DNA from: UBA8914 sp034002905
Lineage (GTDB): Bacteria; Pseudomonadota; Alphaproteobacteria; UBA9219
DNA length: 64,000 nt
Assembly: GCA_034002905.1 (NCBI GenBank)
Contig: JAVEZQ010000005.1
Span: 70,054-134,053, forward strand
Direction: 5' to 3'
The notes beneath the pieces are model-generated. The model searched no databases. It was not told the origin of the DNA and saw nothing but the letters and a program-made list of their open reading frames with translations. The translations under genes were made by a program, and so were the position numbers. This document shows positions 43,727 through 52,534 of this stretch, piece after piece. The first letter of the stretch is position 1, and every line of letters begins with the position of its first letter.

Positions 43727-44401
43727 CTAGGCAGCTTTTTCGAGCGACGAAACAAGACGGCCATGTTTGAGACGTAAAATCGGTTTGGCGTATTTGCGTA
43801 CAAGGTTCTGCTGATGGGTCGCAAAGATCACTGTTGTACCCATCTTATTGAGTTCCATAAACAGATACATCAGCTTTTTCGACGTCTCTTCATCAACATT
43901 CCCCGTCGGTTCATCCGCTAACAGCAAATTAGGCTTGTTAACAATTGCCCGTGCGATCGCTACGCGCTGTTGTTCGCCACCTGACAATTCGTGGGGCATA
44001 GCATGCATTCGCTCTCCAATACCGACCCAGCTCAGGAGCTCTTTGACATAGTCCAAAACAATCTTGTCGCTTGCGCCGGCAATCCGTAATGGCAAGGCGG
44101 CATTTTCAAGCGCTGAAAGATGCGGGATCAACCGGAAATCCTGAAAGACTATTCCAAGCCTGCGTCGAATCGCCGGAAAGTCGCCCCTTTGCAGTTGTGA
44201 CGTGTCTTTGTCAAACAAAGTAATTTTGCCGGAAGTTGGTTTTTCCATCTGGTAGATCAGACGCAAAAGGGAAGTCTTCCCTGCCCCGCTTGCGCCTGTC
44301 AGGAAATAAAAGACACCAGGCATCAATGCCAGATTGACATCACTCAGGACAACCTGATCCTGATTATAACGCAGCGAAACATGTTCGAAAGATACCAGCA
44401 T
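43727..44401 (-). CDS. ftsE: Cell-division ATP-binding protein FtsE
   Basis: The ABC ATPase partner of FtsX. Walker A is GASGAGKTSLLR, the signature is LSGGEQQRVAIARA, Walker B is LLLADEPTGNVDEE, and the switch histidine is in FATHQQNL. The RRRLGIVFQDFRLIPH Q-loop is typical of FtsE. 224 residues; it follows the LdtR-like regulator by 12 bases. Confidence 0.94.
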   Translation of the reverse strand: MLVSFEHVSLRYNQDQVVLSDVNLALMPGVFYFLTGASGAGKTSLLRLIYQMEKPTSGKITLFDKDTSQLQRGDFPAIRRRLGIVFQDFRLIPHLSALENAALPLRIAGASDKIVLDYVKELLSWVGIGERMHAMPHELSGGEQQRVAIARAIVNKPNLLLADEPTGNVDEETSKKLMYLFMELNKMGTTVIFATHQQNLVRKYAKPILRLKHGRLVSSLEKAA

Positions 44402-44413
44402 GCCTCAAGAATC

Positions 44414-44863
44414 TTATGAATAGTTGATGATGGACGTCCAGAAACGTTCCATTTTTTTGAGCGATTCTATCATCTTTGTAATTTCCTCTGCACCCAGTTG
44501 AGCTTCGCCAAGCTGCGTAATCTGCTTTTCAAAGTAGCTATGAAGCTGGGCGTGAAGCTTAAGCCCCTTCTCCGACAGCTTAACCCTTACCGAACGCCGA
44601 TCATGCGGCGAGCGCTCAAGAACCAGATAATCCGCCTCCAGCATCTTTTTGACGTTATAGGAAACATTCGTCCCCAGATAATAACCACGTGCCGTTAATT
44701 CGCCGATGGTCATCTCATCCTCGCCAAGATTATAGAGGATCAGCGCCTGTACGTTATTGATATCCTGAACACCGTTTTTATCGAGGTCAACTTTCACAAC
44801 TTCGAGAAAATGGCGATGAAGCCGTTCAATCAAGAGGATGGAGTCGTAATACGGGTGGGTCAC
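44414..44863 (-). CDS. LdtR-like MarR-family regulator
   Basis: A 149-residue winged-helix protein. The body (LLIERLHRHFLEVVKVDLDKNG, DINNVQALILYNLGEDEMTIGEL, GYYLGTNVSYNVKKMLEADYL and RSPHDRRSVRVKLSEKG) closely follows LdtR of Liberibacter and rhizobia, which controls L,D-transpeptidase and stress genes. The GTG start at 44863 has GAGGAG six bases upstream. Lying directly before ftsEX, it may regulate that series; that is inference. Confidence 0.84.
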   Translation of the reverse strand: MTHPYYDSILLIERLHRHFLEVVKVDLDKNGVQDINNVQALILYNLGEDEMTIGELTARGYYLGTNVSYNVKKMLEADYLVLERSPHDRRSVRVKLSEKGLKLHAQLHSYFEKQITQLGEAQLGAEEITKMIESLKKMERFWTSIINYS

Positions 44864-45030
44864 TGGGATCTCCTCGGTTCTCAATACCACAAACAAAGTG
44901 TGATTATATGGTCGAATCGTACTCCTGCTAAATTACGTTAAGTCGTTGGGTGAAGTCAAAGCATGTTCATGCCTATCGCGCCATCTCACAGACAGGCCGA
45001 TATCGACAAATTTTAACCTGCTGAAACAAG

Positions 45031-46428
45031 TTAGAGAGCGTTTGACGCCACACCTGCCGAGGATAAGGCATCACGGATCTGCGATTTCAAACGTTCTAGC
45101 CCCGCTTGATCTGCGGCTTCGGCACGCGCCACCAAAACGGCCTGTGTATTCGAAGCGCGCAGGAGCCACCATCCATCCGGCGTTTTGACGCGGACGCCGT
45201 CCGTTGCGTCAACCGTTGCCCCGGCGGCTTGTAGCCGTGCCTTGATTTCGTCGACTACGACAAACTTTTTGGACTCATCAACTTCGAAACGAATTTCCGG
45301 CGTGTTGATCATCTGGGGCAGTGTATCGCGCAATGCATCGAGCGTTGTGCCAAAGGTTTCGATCAACGAAATCAAACGGACACCGCAATAGATAGCATCG
45401 TCATAGCCATAGTACTTATCGGCAAAGAAGATGTGGCCACTCATCTCTCCAGCCAACGGCGAGTCCGTTTCCGCCATCTTGACCTTGATCAACGAATGCC
45501 CCGTTTTCCACATTAAGGGCTTGCCGCCATCTTTGGCGATTGAATCAAAGAGGCTCTGCGAAGCTTTGACATCGGCAATAATCGTCGCACCGGGATAAGA
45601 CTTCAGGACTTCCTTGGCATAAATAGCGACAAGCTGATCGCCCGCTACGATGCGTCCCTGTGAGTCAACGGCCCCAATACGGTCTGCATCTCCATCAAAG
45701 GCGATGCCCAGATCTGCCTTATGCTCTGCAACAGCCTTTTGCAAATCGACAAGATTTTTTGGCACAGTCGGGTCAGGATGGTGATTGGGAAAACGACCAT
45801 CGATATCGCCGAATAGGATAATGTGTTCACCGGGAAGTTTTTTGAGTAACATCGAAAGGACTTGACCCGCAGCACCGTTGCCGTTGTCCCAGACAACCTT
45901 CTTGCCTTTTGTTCCTTCAAAATCCTTCAAAAGACGCTCAACATAGGCGTCAGCTATTTCCAAGTTGCGCGCAACGCCCTGCCCCTGCGCGAAATCGCCA
46001 GCTTTGGCGATCTGGGCGATTTTCTGAATCTTCTCTCCATAGATCGGCCCCCCTCCGGGCAACTTTTTTGACATCAGCATCTTGAAGCCATTCTGATCCG
46101 GTGGGTTATGCGAACCCGTGACCATGATACCGGCGTCGGCCTTTGTCTCATAAGTTGCAAAGTAAAGCATCGGCGTTGGTCCCAGGCCAATCCGCTCTAC
46201 CTCTAGGCCTGTGGTCAAAAGACCTTCGACCAACGCATTTTCGAGCGCAGGCGAGTGCGTACGACCATCATATCCGACCATAATTCGTTTACCGCCTGCA
46301 CGAACGATCATCGTACCAAAGGCCTGCCCAATGGCCATGGCATCTGTTGTCGTGAGGTTTTCCCCAACTGTGCCGCGAATATCATATTCACGAAGAATTA
46401 CCGGACTGAATTCATGGTTCTGTAACAT
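45031..46428 (-). CDS. Phosphomannomutase/phosphoglucomutase
   Basis: An alpha-D-phosphohexomutase interconverting hexose 6- and 1-phosphates for exopolysaccharide, LPS and nucleotide-sugar supply. The phosphoserine is S106 in VTGSHNPPDQNG, the metal loop is DGDADRIG, the sugar loop is GEMSGH and the phosphate-binding loop is RASNTQAV. 465 residues fits the AlgC/PMM-PGM group. It is monocistronic. Confidence 0.92.
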   Translation of the reverse strand: MLQNHEFSPVILREYDIRGTVGENLTTTDAMAIGQAFGTMIVRAGGKRIMVGYDGRTHSPALENALVEGLLTTGLEVERIGLGPTPMLYFATYETKADAGIMVTGSHNPPDQNGFKMLMSKKLPGGGPIYGEKIQKIAQIAKAGDFAQGQGVARNLEIADAYVERLLKDFEGTKGKKVVWDNGNGAAGQVLSMLLKKLPGEHIILFGDIDGRFPNHHPDPTVPKNLVDLQKAVAEHKADLGIAFDGDADRIGAVDSQGRIVAGDQLVAIYAKEVLKSYPGATIIADVKASQSLFDSIAKDGGKPLMWKTGHSLIKVKMAETDSPLAGEMSGHIFFADKYYGYDDAIYCGVRLISLIETFGTTLDALRDTLPQMINTPEIRFEVDESKKFVVVDEIKARLQAAGATVDATDGVRVKTPDGWWLLRASNTQAVLVARAEAADQAGLERLKSQIRDALSSAGVASNAL

Positions 46429-46773
46429 ATAAGGCCACCCTTGTCTTTTGTTGCTTGTTGGAAGCTATCCGTATTTTGTTAATAGTGCAATATGAAGCCG
46501 TTTTTTTGGGCCGTTTTAGGGCAAAATGGTCTTAAATCGTCTCAATAGACCTATTTCGCTTTAAAAATTCGCAAGGCTACAAAAGATAAATTAGTTCAAC
46601 TTTAGAAACATTTATTAATTTTTATTTCGTAAGCTCTTGTCGCGTAAAACCAATTTCCATTTGCGAAATTATTTGGAAATTCGAACTTCTCTAACTTACA
46701 GAAAATCCAATGAAATCTTAAGGTTACCTCAATAAAGCTGTGGGAAAATGGAAAGTGGAGAAGTCTAGAGCAC
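46429..46773. promoter_or_regulatory. 345-base intergenic region with a CtrA-like box upstream of the Tad genes
   Basis: AT-rich, no coding frame. TTAA-GGTTACC-TCAA at 46718-46732 matches the CtrA consensus TTAA-N7-TTAA except one base, 42 bases before the tadE-like ATG. GGAGA (46758-46762) is a possible ribosome site. The leftward promoter of the phosphohexomutase should lie near the left end, but I cannot place it. Confidence 0.4.
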
Positions 46774-47340
46774 ATGAAACATCGGGGCAATAAAGGGCTA
46801 TCGTCGCAGGTTCGCATGACCAAGAGCGTTAACATATTTAGACTGAGCGCGCAGTACCGACCAAGCAGTCGCAATCGTGCCAAACGAGGCGTGACGGCCG
46901 TTGAATTTGCCCTTATTGCGCCAGCACTTTTTATTTTCTTGATAGGCATTACAGAAATCACCTTGCTTATGCTGGCTGAACATATCATTGAGAATGCGAC
47001 CTATAACGCATCCAGAACGGCTAAAACGGGGTACGTTGCGGAAGACAAAACGCAAGAAGAAACTGTGCGGAATGTTCTGCTGGCGCGTCTTGCTGGCCTG
47101 AATCCATTGATCGATGTGGCAAAAGTCTCAATGACATCTGTTGCCTATGCTGATTTAAGCGACATTGGACAGCCGGGGCAAGGCGAAGTCTCTCTCGGCA
47201 AGCCCGCCCAGATTGTCGTTTACACCATTTCCTACCCATGGAAGTTCTTCACGCCGTTAATCGGCGAGATCATGGGAGATGAACACAATATTATGAACTT
47301 AACGTCACGTATCGTGGTGAGAAATGAACCTTACGATTAA
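46774..47340 (+). CDS. TadE-like pilus assembly protein
   Basis: A 188-residue pseudopilin-like protein of the Tad (Flp) secretion system. After a basic N-terminus comes the TadE signature RAKRGVTAVEFALIAPALFIFLIGITEI: a prepilin-like cleavage region, the conserved Glu, then the hydrophobic segment. The remaining ~130 residues form the exported domain. It overlaps the next gene by 17 bases. The Tad ATPase, secretin and flp pilin are not in the window. Confidence 0.86.
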   Translation: MKHRGNKGLSSQVRMTKSVNIFRLSAQYRPSSRNRAKRGVTAVEFALIAPALFIFLIGITEITLLMLAEHIIENATYNASRTAKTGYVAEDKTQEETVRNVLLARLAGLNPLIDVAKVSMTSVAYADLSDIGQPGQGEVSLGKPAQIVVYTISYPWKFFTPLIGEIMGDEHNIMNLTSRIVVRNEPYD

Positions 47341-47908
47341 CAGACGCATGCGCACGATCCATCAACTCGCCAGCACAGCCAAAAAGAAAGGCGCTGTTGC
47401 GATCGAGTTTGCGCTGACCTTGCCGATTTGGGTCGTGCTCTTGATTGGCAGCGCGGATGCCGCCTATATGATGATCATGTCCCAACGTATTGATCGCGTT
47501 GCCTACTCTGTAACAGATATCACGACGCAGTCGGATACGCTTACCATGAACGACCTAAATAACATTTTGCTCGCTGCCGGACAACTGATGCAGCCCTTTG
47601 AGTTCGGGGTCAAAGGCGTTGTTATCGTGACCTCTCTTTACAAGCCTTCTGGTGAGCCGACAAAAATAAGCTGGCAATATGTCGGGGGTGGGTCCCTTGA
47701 ACGAGTCAGTAAAATCGGAGCCGTGGGCGCTACGCCCATCATGCCCAATGGTCTGACCCTTAATGACAACGAGAATGTGATCGTCTCAGAGGTCTATTAC
47801 GATTTTGAGCCCATGTTTGTTAATGCCGGCGTGTTAAAGCATGCGGATATCTATAGAACTGCGATTTACAAGCCAAGACTTAGTCCTTTGATTACACCGC
47901 CGACATGA
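47324..47908 (+). CDS. TadE/TadF-like minor pilin
   Basis: 194 residues with KKKGAVAIEFALTLPIWVVLLIGSADA, the same prepilin-like signature (conserved Glu before a hydrophobic helix) as the preceding gene. The exported domain differs, with TTQSDTLTMNDLNNILLAAGQLM. By order this would be TadF. Its start lies 17 bases inside the preceding gene, so the two are coupled. Confidence 0.84.
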   Translation: MNLTINRRMRTIHQLASTAKKKGAVAIEFALTLPIWVVLLIGSADAAYMMIMSQRIDRVAYSVTDITTQSDTLTMNDLNNILLAAGQLMQPFEFGVKGVVIVTSLYKPSGEPTKISWQYVGGGSLERVSKIGAVGATPIMPNGLTLNDNENVIVSEVYYDFEPMFVNAGVLKHADIYRTAIYKPRLSPLITPPT

Positions 47909-47926
47909 AGGTAAGGAGTGTGTGCA

Positions 47927-49360
47927 ATGCTTACGAGATTGATTAAAAAACTCTGGAACGGCAAGATTGAATCCTTCGTCAGCAGTGAAGGTGGGATGAC
48001 CCTTCCTTTGCTTGCCGCAACCTTCATGACGGTTATTTCCTTTGTCGGCGTTTCGGTTGATATCGCACGATATCAGCTTGTCCAGTCACGCCTTTCCTTT
48101 GCCCTCGACGCAGCGGGGCTTGCCGCCGGATCGACTTTTAGCACCACCAACCTGACATTCGAATTGAACAAATATATGCAGGCGAACTTTCCTGCTCACT
48201 ACATGGGAGCCGAAACCCCTCTGATCCAATCACAGGTGAGTGGTGATAAAAATGTCATCGATTTGATGGCAAACACCACGATGCCAACGACATTTATGAA
48301 TGTTTTTGGCATTTCGACTATGTCTGTCGAAGCAACGTCTCAAGTCACGCGCAAGGCCTCCGGTCTTGAGATTGTAATGGCCCTTGATAACACGGGTTCT
48401 ATGAATTCAAGCGGTAAGCTCGCTGCGCTGAAAGATGCAACAACCTCGCTTGTCAATATTTTGTTTGGATCGCATGAGACAGTCAAAGATCTTTGGATCG
48501 GTCTCGTTCCCTTCTCCCAAGCCGTCAACATCGGCACATCTCGAACAGATTGGATTGATCAGACGCACTTTGCCACGCTGAACTGGGGCCCAACGAGCTG
48601 GGCTGGGTGTGTGGATGCCCGCGAGACGAACAGCCGTGATCAGGTCGATGACCCACCAACCGTCGAGTTGTACAAGGCATATTTTTCTCCTAGTACGGAT
48701 AACCGTCCCTATCCCTATAACACTTGGAGCTATATAAATGCCAACAAGTGGATTATCGACCGATCACCTTTGACCTACTCGAACTATATCGACGAGGATC
48801 TTGGGCCGAATGCGTATTGTCCCCAACCCTTGACGCCGATGACAGGAAGCAAAACGACCATCCTGAATGGCATTAGCAGCATGGAAGCTCGCGGCAACAC
48901 GCATATCGGCCTCGGCGCTATTTGGGCGTGGAATATGATCTCTCCGCGCTGGCGAGGCTTGTGGGGAGGTGAAATGAATGAAAAAAGCCTTCCTTTGGAT
49001 TATGGCACCAAGAACATGAACAAGGCTGTGATCATCCTGACAGACGGTGAGAACACCATGAGCAGCACGATCTTTACCGCTTATGGCTACCTGAGTGATG
49101 GAAGGCTCGGGACAACAAGTAGCTCGACGGCTGTGACGAGGCTTAACACTAGATTGTCGAACGTATGTACGGCCATGAAGAATAAGGGGATCTACGTATA
49201 CACGATCGCCTTGGGTTATCCGGGGACCAGCACGATCGACTTGCTTAAATCTTGTGCATCGGCACCGAATTACTTCTTTAATTCGCCGACGTCGTCGGAG
49301 CTAACAACGGTATTTAATGCCATTGCCGACTCCTTGTCGAACCTGCGTATTAGCCAATAA
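47927..49360 (+). CDS. TadG-like pilus protein with von Willebrand A domain
   Basis: 477 residues. An N-terminal TadG/TadE-like helix (GGMTLPLLAATFMTVISFVGVSVDIARYQLVQSR, in part) is followed by a VWA domain whose MIDAS is DNTGSMNSS near residue 150 with TDGENTM later. It probably links the Tad pilus to the outer surface. GTG 47918 is possible but ATG 47927 has AAGGAG eight bases upstream. Nine Cys-poor loops with Trp/Tyr-rich stretches lie between the MIDAS motifs. Confidence 0.85.
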   Translation: MLTRLIKKLWNGKIESFVSSEGGMTLPLLAATFMTVISFVGVSVDIARYQLVQSRLSFALDAAGLAAGSTFSTTNLTFELNKYMQANFPAHYMGAETPLIQSQVSGDKNVIDLMANTTMPTTFMNVFGISTMSVEATSQVTRKASGLEIVMALDNTGSMNSSGKLAALKDATTSLVNILFGSHETVKDLWIGLVPFSQAVNIGTSRTDWIDQTHFATLNWGPTSWAGCVDARETNSRDQVDDPPTVELYKAYFSPSTDNRPYPYNTWSYINANKWIIDRSPLTYSNYIDEDLGPNAYCPQPLTPMTGSKTTILNGISSMEARGNTHIGLGAIWAWNMISPRWRGLWGGEMNEKSLPLDYGTKNMNKAVIILTDGENTMSSTIFTAYGYLSDGRLGTTSSSTAVTRLNTRLSNVCTAMKNKGIYVYTIALGYPGTSTIDLLKSCASAPNYFFNSPTSSELTTVFNAIADSLSNLRISQ

Positions 49361-49381
49361 TAGTTTATATATCATTGGGTT

Positions 49382-49409
49382 AAGGGGGGTGCGCAAGCCC
49401 CCCTTTTCT
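49382..49409 (+). terminator. rho-independent terminator after the Tad genes
   Basis: AAGGGGGG (49382-49389) pairs with CCCCCCTT (49398-49405), loop of eight bases, followed by TTCTC. It lies 21 bases past the tadG-like stop. Confidence 0.85.
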
Positions 49410-49570
49410 CTTTGAAATTAACCATTATTTTGCCTAACAATCTGTTATGAAAGTATTTTTATATGTTGCGAGGCCGTTATATTAAGCTTAACGTTAGGCG
49501 ATTTTAAAGGTGTTTCGTGTATCCTTGAATCATATTTGCTTAGGGCCACATTTTATAAGGGAGATATATC

Positions 49571-49876
49571 ATGCCGGGAACAAAGCCCTCTTTTTCATCA
49601 AGTGGCGATCAGGTCAAAATCGTCAGAATGACAGATCGTCAGCGCGAACTGGATAAACTGCCCTCCCCTAAAACGAGGAGATGGGTTGTCAGCCGCAAGG
49701 TGCAGGTTGTCTCGGCCGTTCGCAATGGCGTGCTAAGCTTGCCAGAAGCCTGTGAGCGTTATCACCTTTCCGAAGAAGAGTTTCACTCATGGGCTATCCT
49801 GCTTGATAACCATGGTACAAGTGGCTTGCGCACAACGCGCCTGCAAGATTATCGCCAGAAGCCAACAGAGCACTAA
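49571..49876 (+). CDS. sciP: CtrA inhibitor SciP (DUF1153)
   Basis: A 101-residue helix-turn-helix protein. In Caulobacter SciP binds CtrA at promoters and blocks its recruitment of RNA polymerase. The core matches closely: LPSPKTRRWVVSRKVQVVSAV, then LSLPEACERYHLSEEEFHSW and GTSGLRTTRLQDYR. GGGAGA precedes the ATG. It is monocistronic between two terminators. Next to the Tad genes, which are CtrA targets in Caulobacter, it suggests the same circuit operates here. Confidence 0.92.
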   Translation: MPGTKPSFSSSGDQVKIVRMTDRQRELDKLPSPKTRRWVVSRKVQVVSAVRNGVLSLPEACERYHLSEEEFHSWAILLDNHGTSGLRTTRLQDYRQKPTEH

Positions 49877-49884
49877 ACCACAAC

Positions 49885-49943
49885 AAAAAAGACCATCTTT
49901 CGTAGGGATCTGTCATAAGGTCCGACGAAAGATGGTCTTTTTT
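49885..49943. terminator. strong bidirectional terminator after sciP
   Basis: A perfect 19-base inverted repeat (49885-49903 with 49925-49943) and a 21-base loop, with A6 on the left arm and T6 on the right arm. It serves sciP and the convergent OmpA-like gene. Confidence 0.93.
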
Positions 49944-49991
49944 ATGTCTGCAAAAAATAGAATATACGGAAAAAGGTGTTAGGCGGGATAA

Positions 49992-51248
49992 TTAACGTAC
50001 ATAGACGTGGACTTCAGCCGACTTGGCGTCAACCGTTTGTGTGCTGCCCATGACAATACGCGAAGGTGCCAGACCAAGCTGAACCAATGCCCGCTTGACT
50101 GTCTCTGCGCGACGTGTGGACTCTTCCTGAACTTTCGCCAATTCGGAAGGATCGCCACTTAAAGGGGCAACCGCGACAACGCTAAACTCACTCTGCGGCT
50201 TATGTTGGAGAACCGTGCTTACGGCCGCCGAGAGCTGCTGCTCGTATTCCACATTCGACTGGTTGAAACGAATTAACACTAAAAGGCGCCCAGTTGTGGG
50301 CGCCAATGAGGGGTCAATACGTCCATCACCTATGTTAGGTGCCTGACTGCTCGTGACGGGCATAATCGGGGCGGCCGAGGGTGTGGGGGAGAACCCGCCC
50401 CCTTGCGTTTGCGGCGGCAAGGACATAACAGGTGACGGATTTACGATAACAGGACGGCTGGCCATGCTGCTTCCCAGAAGTTCACCACGTGTGATGGCAA
50501 AGGCCAAGGCCTGCAAATTGCCACGTTCTGTTGTCAGATATACAGTCTGGCGCTGAATGTCATCAGCGACCTGATTGCGGAGATAGTCAAGCTGCACGAT
50601 CAAACGGCTCACTTCATCACGCAGCAGGCGTAATTGATCGTGATCTTCATCGACGGCACCCGAAAGTAGGAAGCCAGCTTGTACAGACTCCATCATATAA
50701 GAGGCAAGAGAAGCATCAGCCGATACAGACGTCTGCAAAGCGTTCAAGCGATTGAGCGAGTTCGTCACCTCGTTCAGACTAGCCTCGGCCTCTTCCCATT
50801 GACGCAACAAGATCGGATTACCGCGAGTTGTTCCATTCTGGAGGCGTGCCGTGATGGCGGCCACCGTGCTGTGATACTGAACAGCACCGGCTGCTCCATT
50901 GGAGCGCAGAACCATAAACTCACTTGCGTTTAAATTGACCGAGGAGCGTAACCGTAATACTTCATCACGGAGCTCTTGGGCCCGGTTACCAACCATGGTG
51001 CCACTTGAGGGGCCAAATCCCGCCAGCGAGTCATTTGCCCCGCTTCCTGAGGAAGAAAGCGTTGAGGGCATATCCTCTGGCGCCAACTGCATTGGTGTAC
51101 TATCGAGACCAGCGATCTCGCTATTCACCAATGACCCTCCTCTTCCAATGTTACTCGCCGAATTTGCACCATCTGGTGATGCCCATACGGGAGAGCCAGC
51201 AGAAATAACAACAGCCAATAAAACGGCTAGTACAGTTTTGCGGAGCAT
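49992..51248 (-). CDS. Exported protein with OmpA-like C-terminal domain
   Basis: 418 residues. A signal peptide (RKTVLAVLLAVVISAGSPVWA) is followed by a low-complexity Ser/Gly stretch, a helical middle (ELRDEVLRLRSSV, RLLRDEVSRLIVQLDYLRNQVADD), a Pro/Ser linker and an OmpA-like end (LLVLIRFNQSNVEYEQQL, then RRAETVKRALVQLGLAPSRI). OmpA-type domains bind peptidoglycan, so a periplasmic tether is inferred. ATG 51248 has AAGGAA six bases upstream; ATGs further upstream lack this. Confidence 0.78.
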   Translation of the reverse strand: MLRKTVLAVLLAVVISAGSPVWASPDGANSASNIGRGGSLVNSEIAGLDSTPMQLAPEDMPSTLSSSGSGANDSLAGFGPSSGTMVGNRAQELRDEVLRLRSSVNLNASEFMVLRSNGAAGAVQYHSTVAAITARLQNGTTRGNPILLRQWEEAEASLNEVTNSLNRLNALQTSVSADASLASYMMESVQAGFLLSGAVDEDHDQLRLLRDEVSRLIVQLDYLRNQVADDIQRQTVYLTTERGNLQALAFAITRGELLGSSMASRPVIVNPSPVMSLPPQTQGGGFSPTPSAAPIMPVTSSQAPNIGDGRIDPSLAPTTGRLLVLIRFNQSNVEYEQQLSAAVSTVLQHKPQSEFSVVAVAPLSGDPSELAKVQEESTRRAETVKRALVQLGLAPSRIVMGSTQTVDAKSAEVHVYVR

Positions 51249-51492
51249 CGCAAATTCCTTCGTTTGCATCACGTTACACCCATGAGCGATTACAGAGACC
51301 TTACAAACCACTTGATCCTAAACACATATATTTAGAGATAACTGGCGTAAATTCCAAGCACTCAGATTACGAATCTTTTACATCCTAATTTGTTAACCGC
51401 TTGATAACAAGAAGAACCTCACAACATTTTTGTGGCCATTGCGCCACACCCTTAAAAGAAGATATAAAGTCAAATACGGAGAAAGCACAAAC

Positions 51493-52521
51493 ATGACACA
51501 TCAAGCCCCCAAAACGGACGTTAACTTAGAATCACATTTGGTCAACGACGATCAGGACGGTATGCGCCTTGATCGCTGGATCAGGAGGCAGTTTCCTGGT
51601 GCCACGCAAGCACAAATCCAAAAATGGGCCCGTACCGGACAGATACGTGTCAATGGTAAACGCTGCGAAGCCTCGACACGTCTTGAAATAGGTCAACAGG
51701 TCCGCCTTCCGCCAGGCCTGCAAAAGGACACAGCTTATAGGGAAGAGACCAAAAGAACCCTCAGCGAAAAGCGCCCCCTACGGGACCCTTCGCTGCTCAC
51801 AAAGCTTGTCTTATACGAAGACGCCGAGGTTGTGGTTATCAACAAACCCTCCGGTCTAGCCGTTCAAGGCGGGACAGGGTTAAAGGAAAACCTTGATGAT
51901 AGCCTTATGGTTTTTAGCGTTGATGGCGTGACACGCCCCAAGCTTGTTCATCGGCTGGATCGCGAAACTAGCGGAGTCCTGCTTATCGCTCGCACAGCCT
52001 ATGCCGCCGCGAAACTCGCTGCTGCCTTCCGTACTCATGAGACAAAAAAGATTTATTGGGGCGTCACGCTTGGCGTCCCGCGCCCTTTGCAGGGCCGCAT
52101 TAATGATCCAATAATAAAAGTCGGACAGAAAGTGCGCATCGCATCTGCGGACGATGAAGAGTCCAAATCGGCAGAGACTCTATATGAGGTTGTTGAGAAC
52201 CTTCATAAGAAACTTGCCTTTGTGGCTCTGTGGCCCCTGACCGGCCGTACACACCAGTTGCGCGTGCATATGGCGCATAAAGGCACGCCGCTTTTAGGTG
52301 ATCCTTTATATAAGCGTCAGGAGACGATCGACAATATTCTCGATCTTTCCGGAATGAGTATCGGCAAAGGGCTCCATCTCCATGCGCGTCGGCTTGTGAT
52401 CCCTCACCCACGCCGAGGAATTATTGACGTTACGGCACCGCTGAGCGAAGAAATGCAAAAAACATGGAAATCTTTGGGATTCTCTACTAAAATCGGTGAT
52501 GTTTTTGAAAATATGGATTAG
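51493..52521 (+). CDS. RluC/RluD-family 23S rRNA pseudouridine synthase
   Basis: It isomerises uridines in 23S rRNA. An S4 RNA-binding domain (residues ~20-80: MRLDRWIRRQFPGATQAQIQKW and GQIRVNGKR) precedes the RsuA/RluA catalytic domain with HRLDRETSGVLLIART (catalytic Asp in RLDR) and LTGRTHQLRVHM. 342 residues. ATG 51493 is preceded by GGAGAAAG. The exact target position is uncertain. It is followed by asmA 13 bases beyond its stop. Confidence 0.9.
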   Translation: MTHQAPKTDVNLESHLVNDDQDGMRLDRWIRRQFPGATQAQIQKWARTGQIRVNGKRCEASTRLEIGQQVRLPPGLQKDTAYREETKRTLSEKRPLRDPSLLTKLVLYEDAEVVVINKPSGLAVQGGTGLKENLDDSLMVFSVDGVTRPKLVHRLDRETSGVLLIARTAYAAAKLAAAFRTHETKKIYWGVTLGVPRPLQGRINDPIIKVGQKVRIASADDEESKSAETLYEVVENLHKKLAFVALWPLTGRTHQLRVHMAHKGTPLLGDPLYKRQETIDNILDLSGMSIGKGLHLHARRLVIPHPRRGIIDVTAPLSEEMQKTWKSLGFSTKIGDVFENMD

Positions 52522-52534
52522 GTGGAGGAAGATG

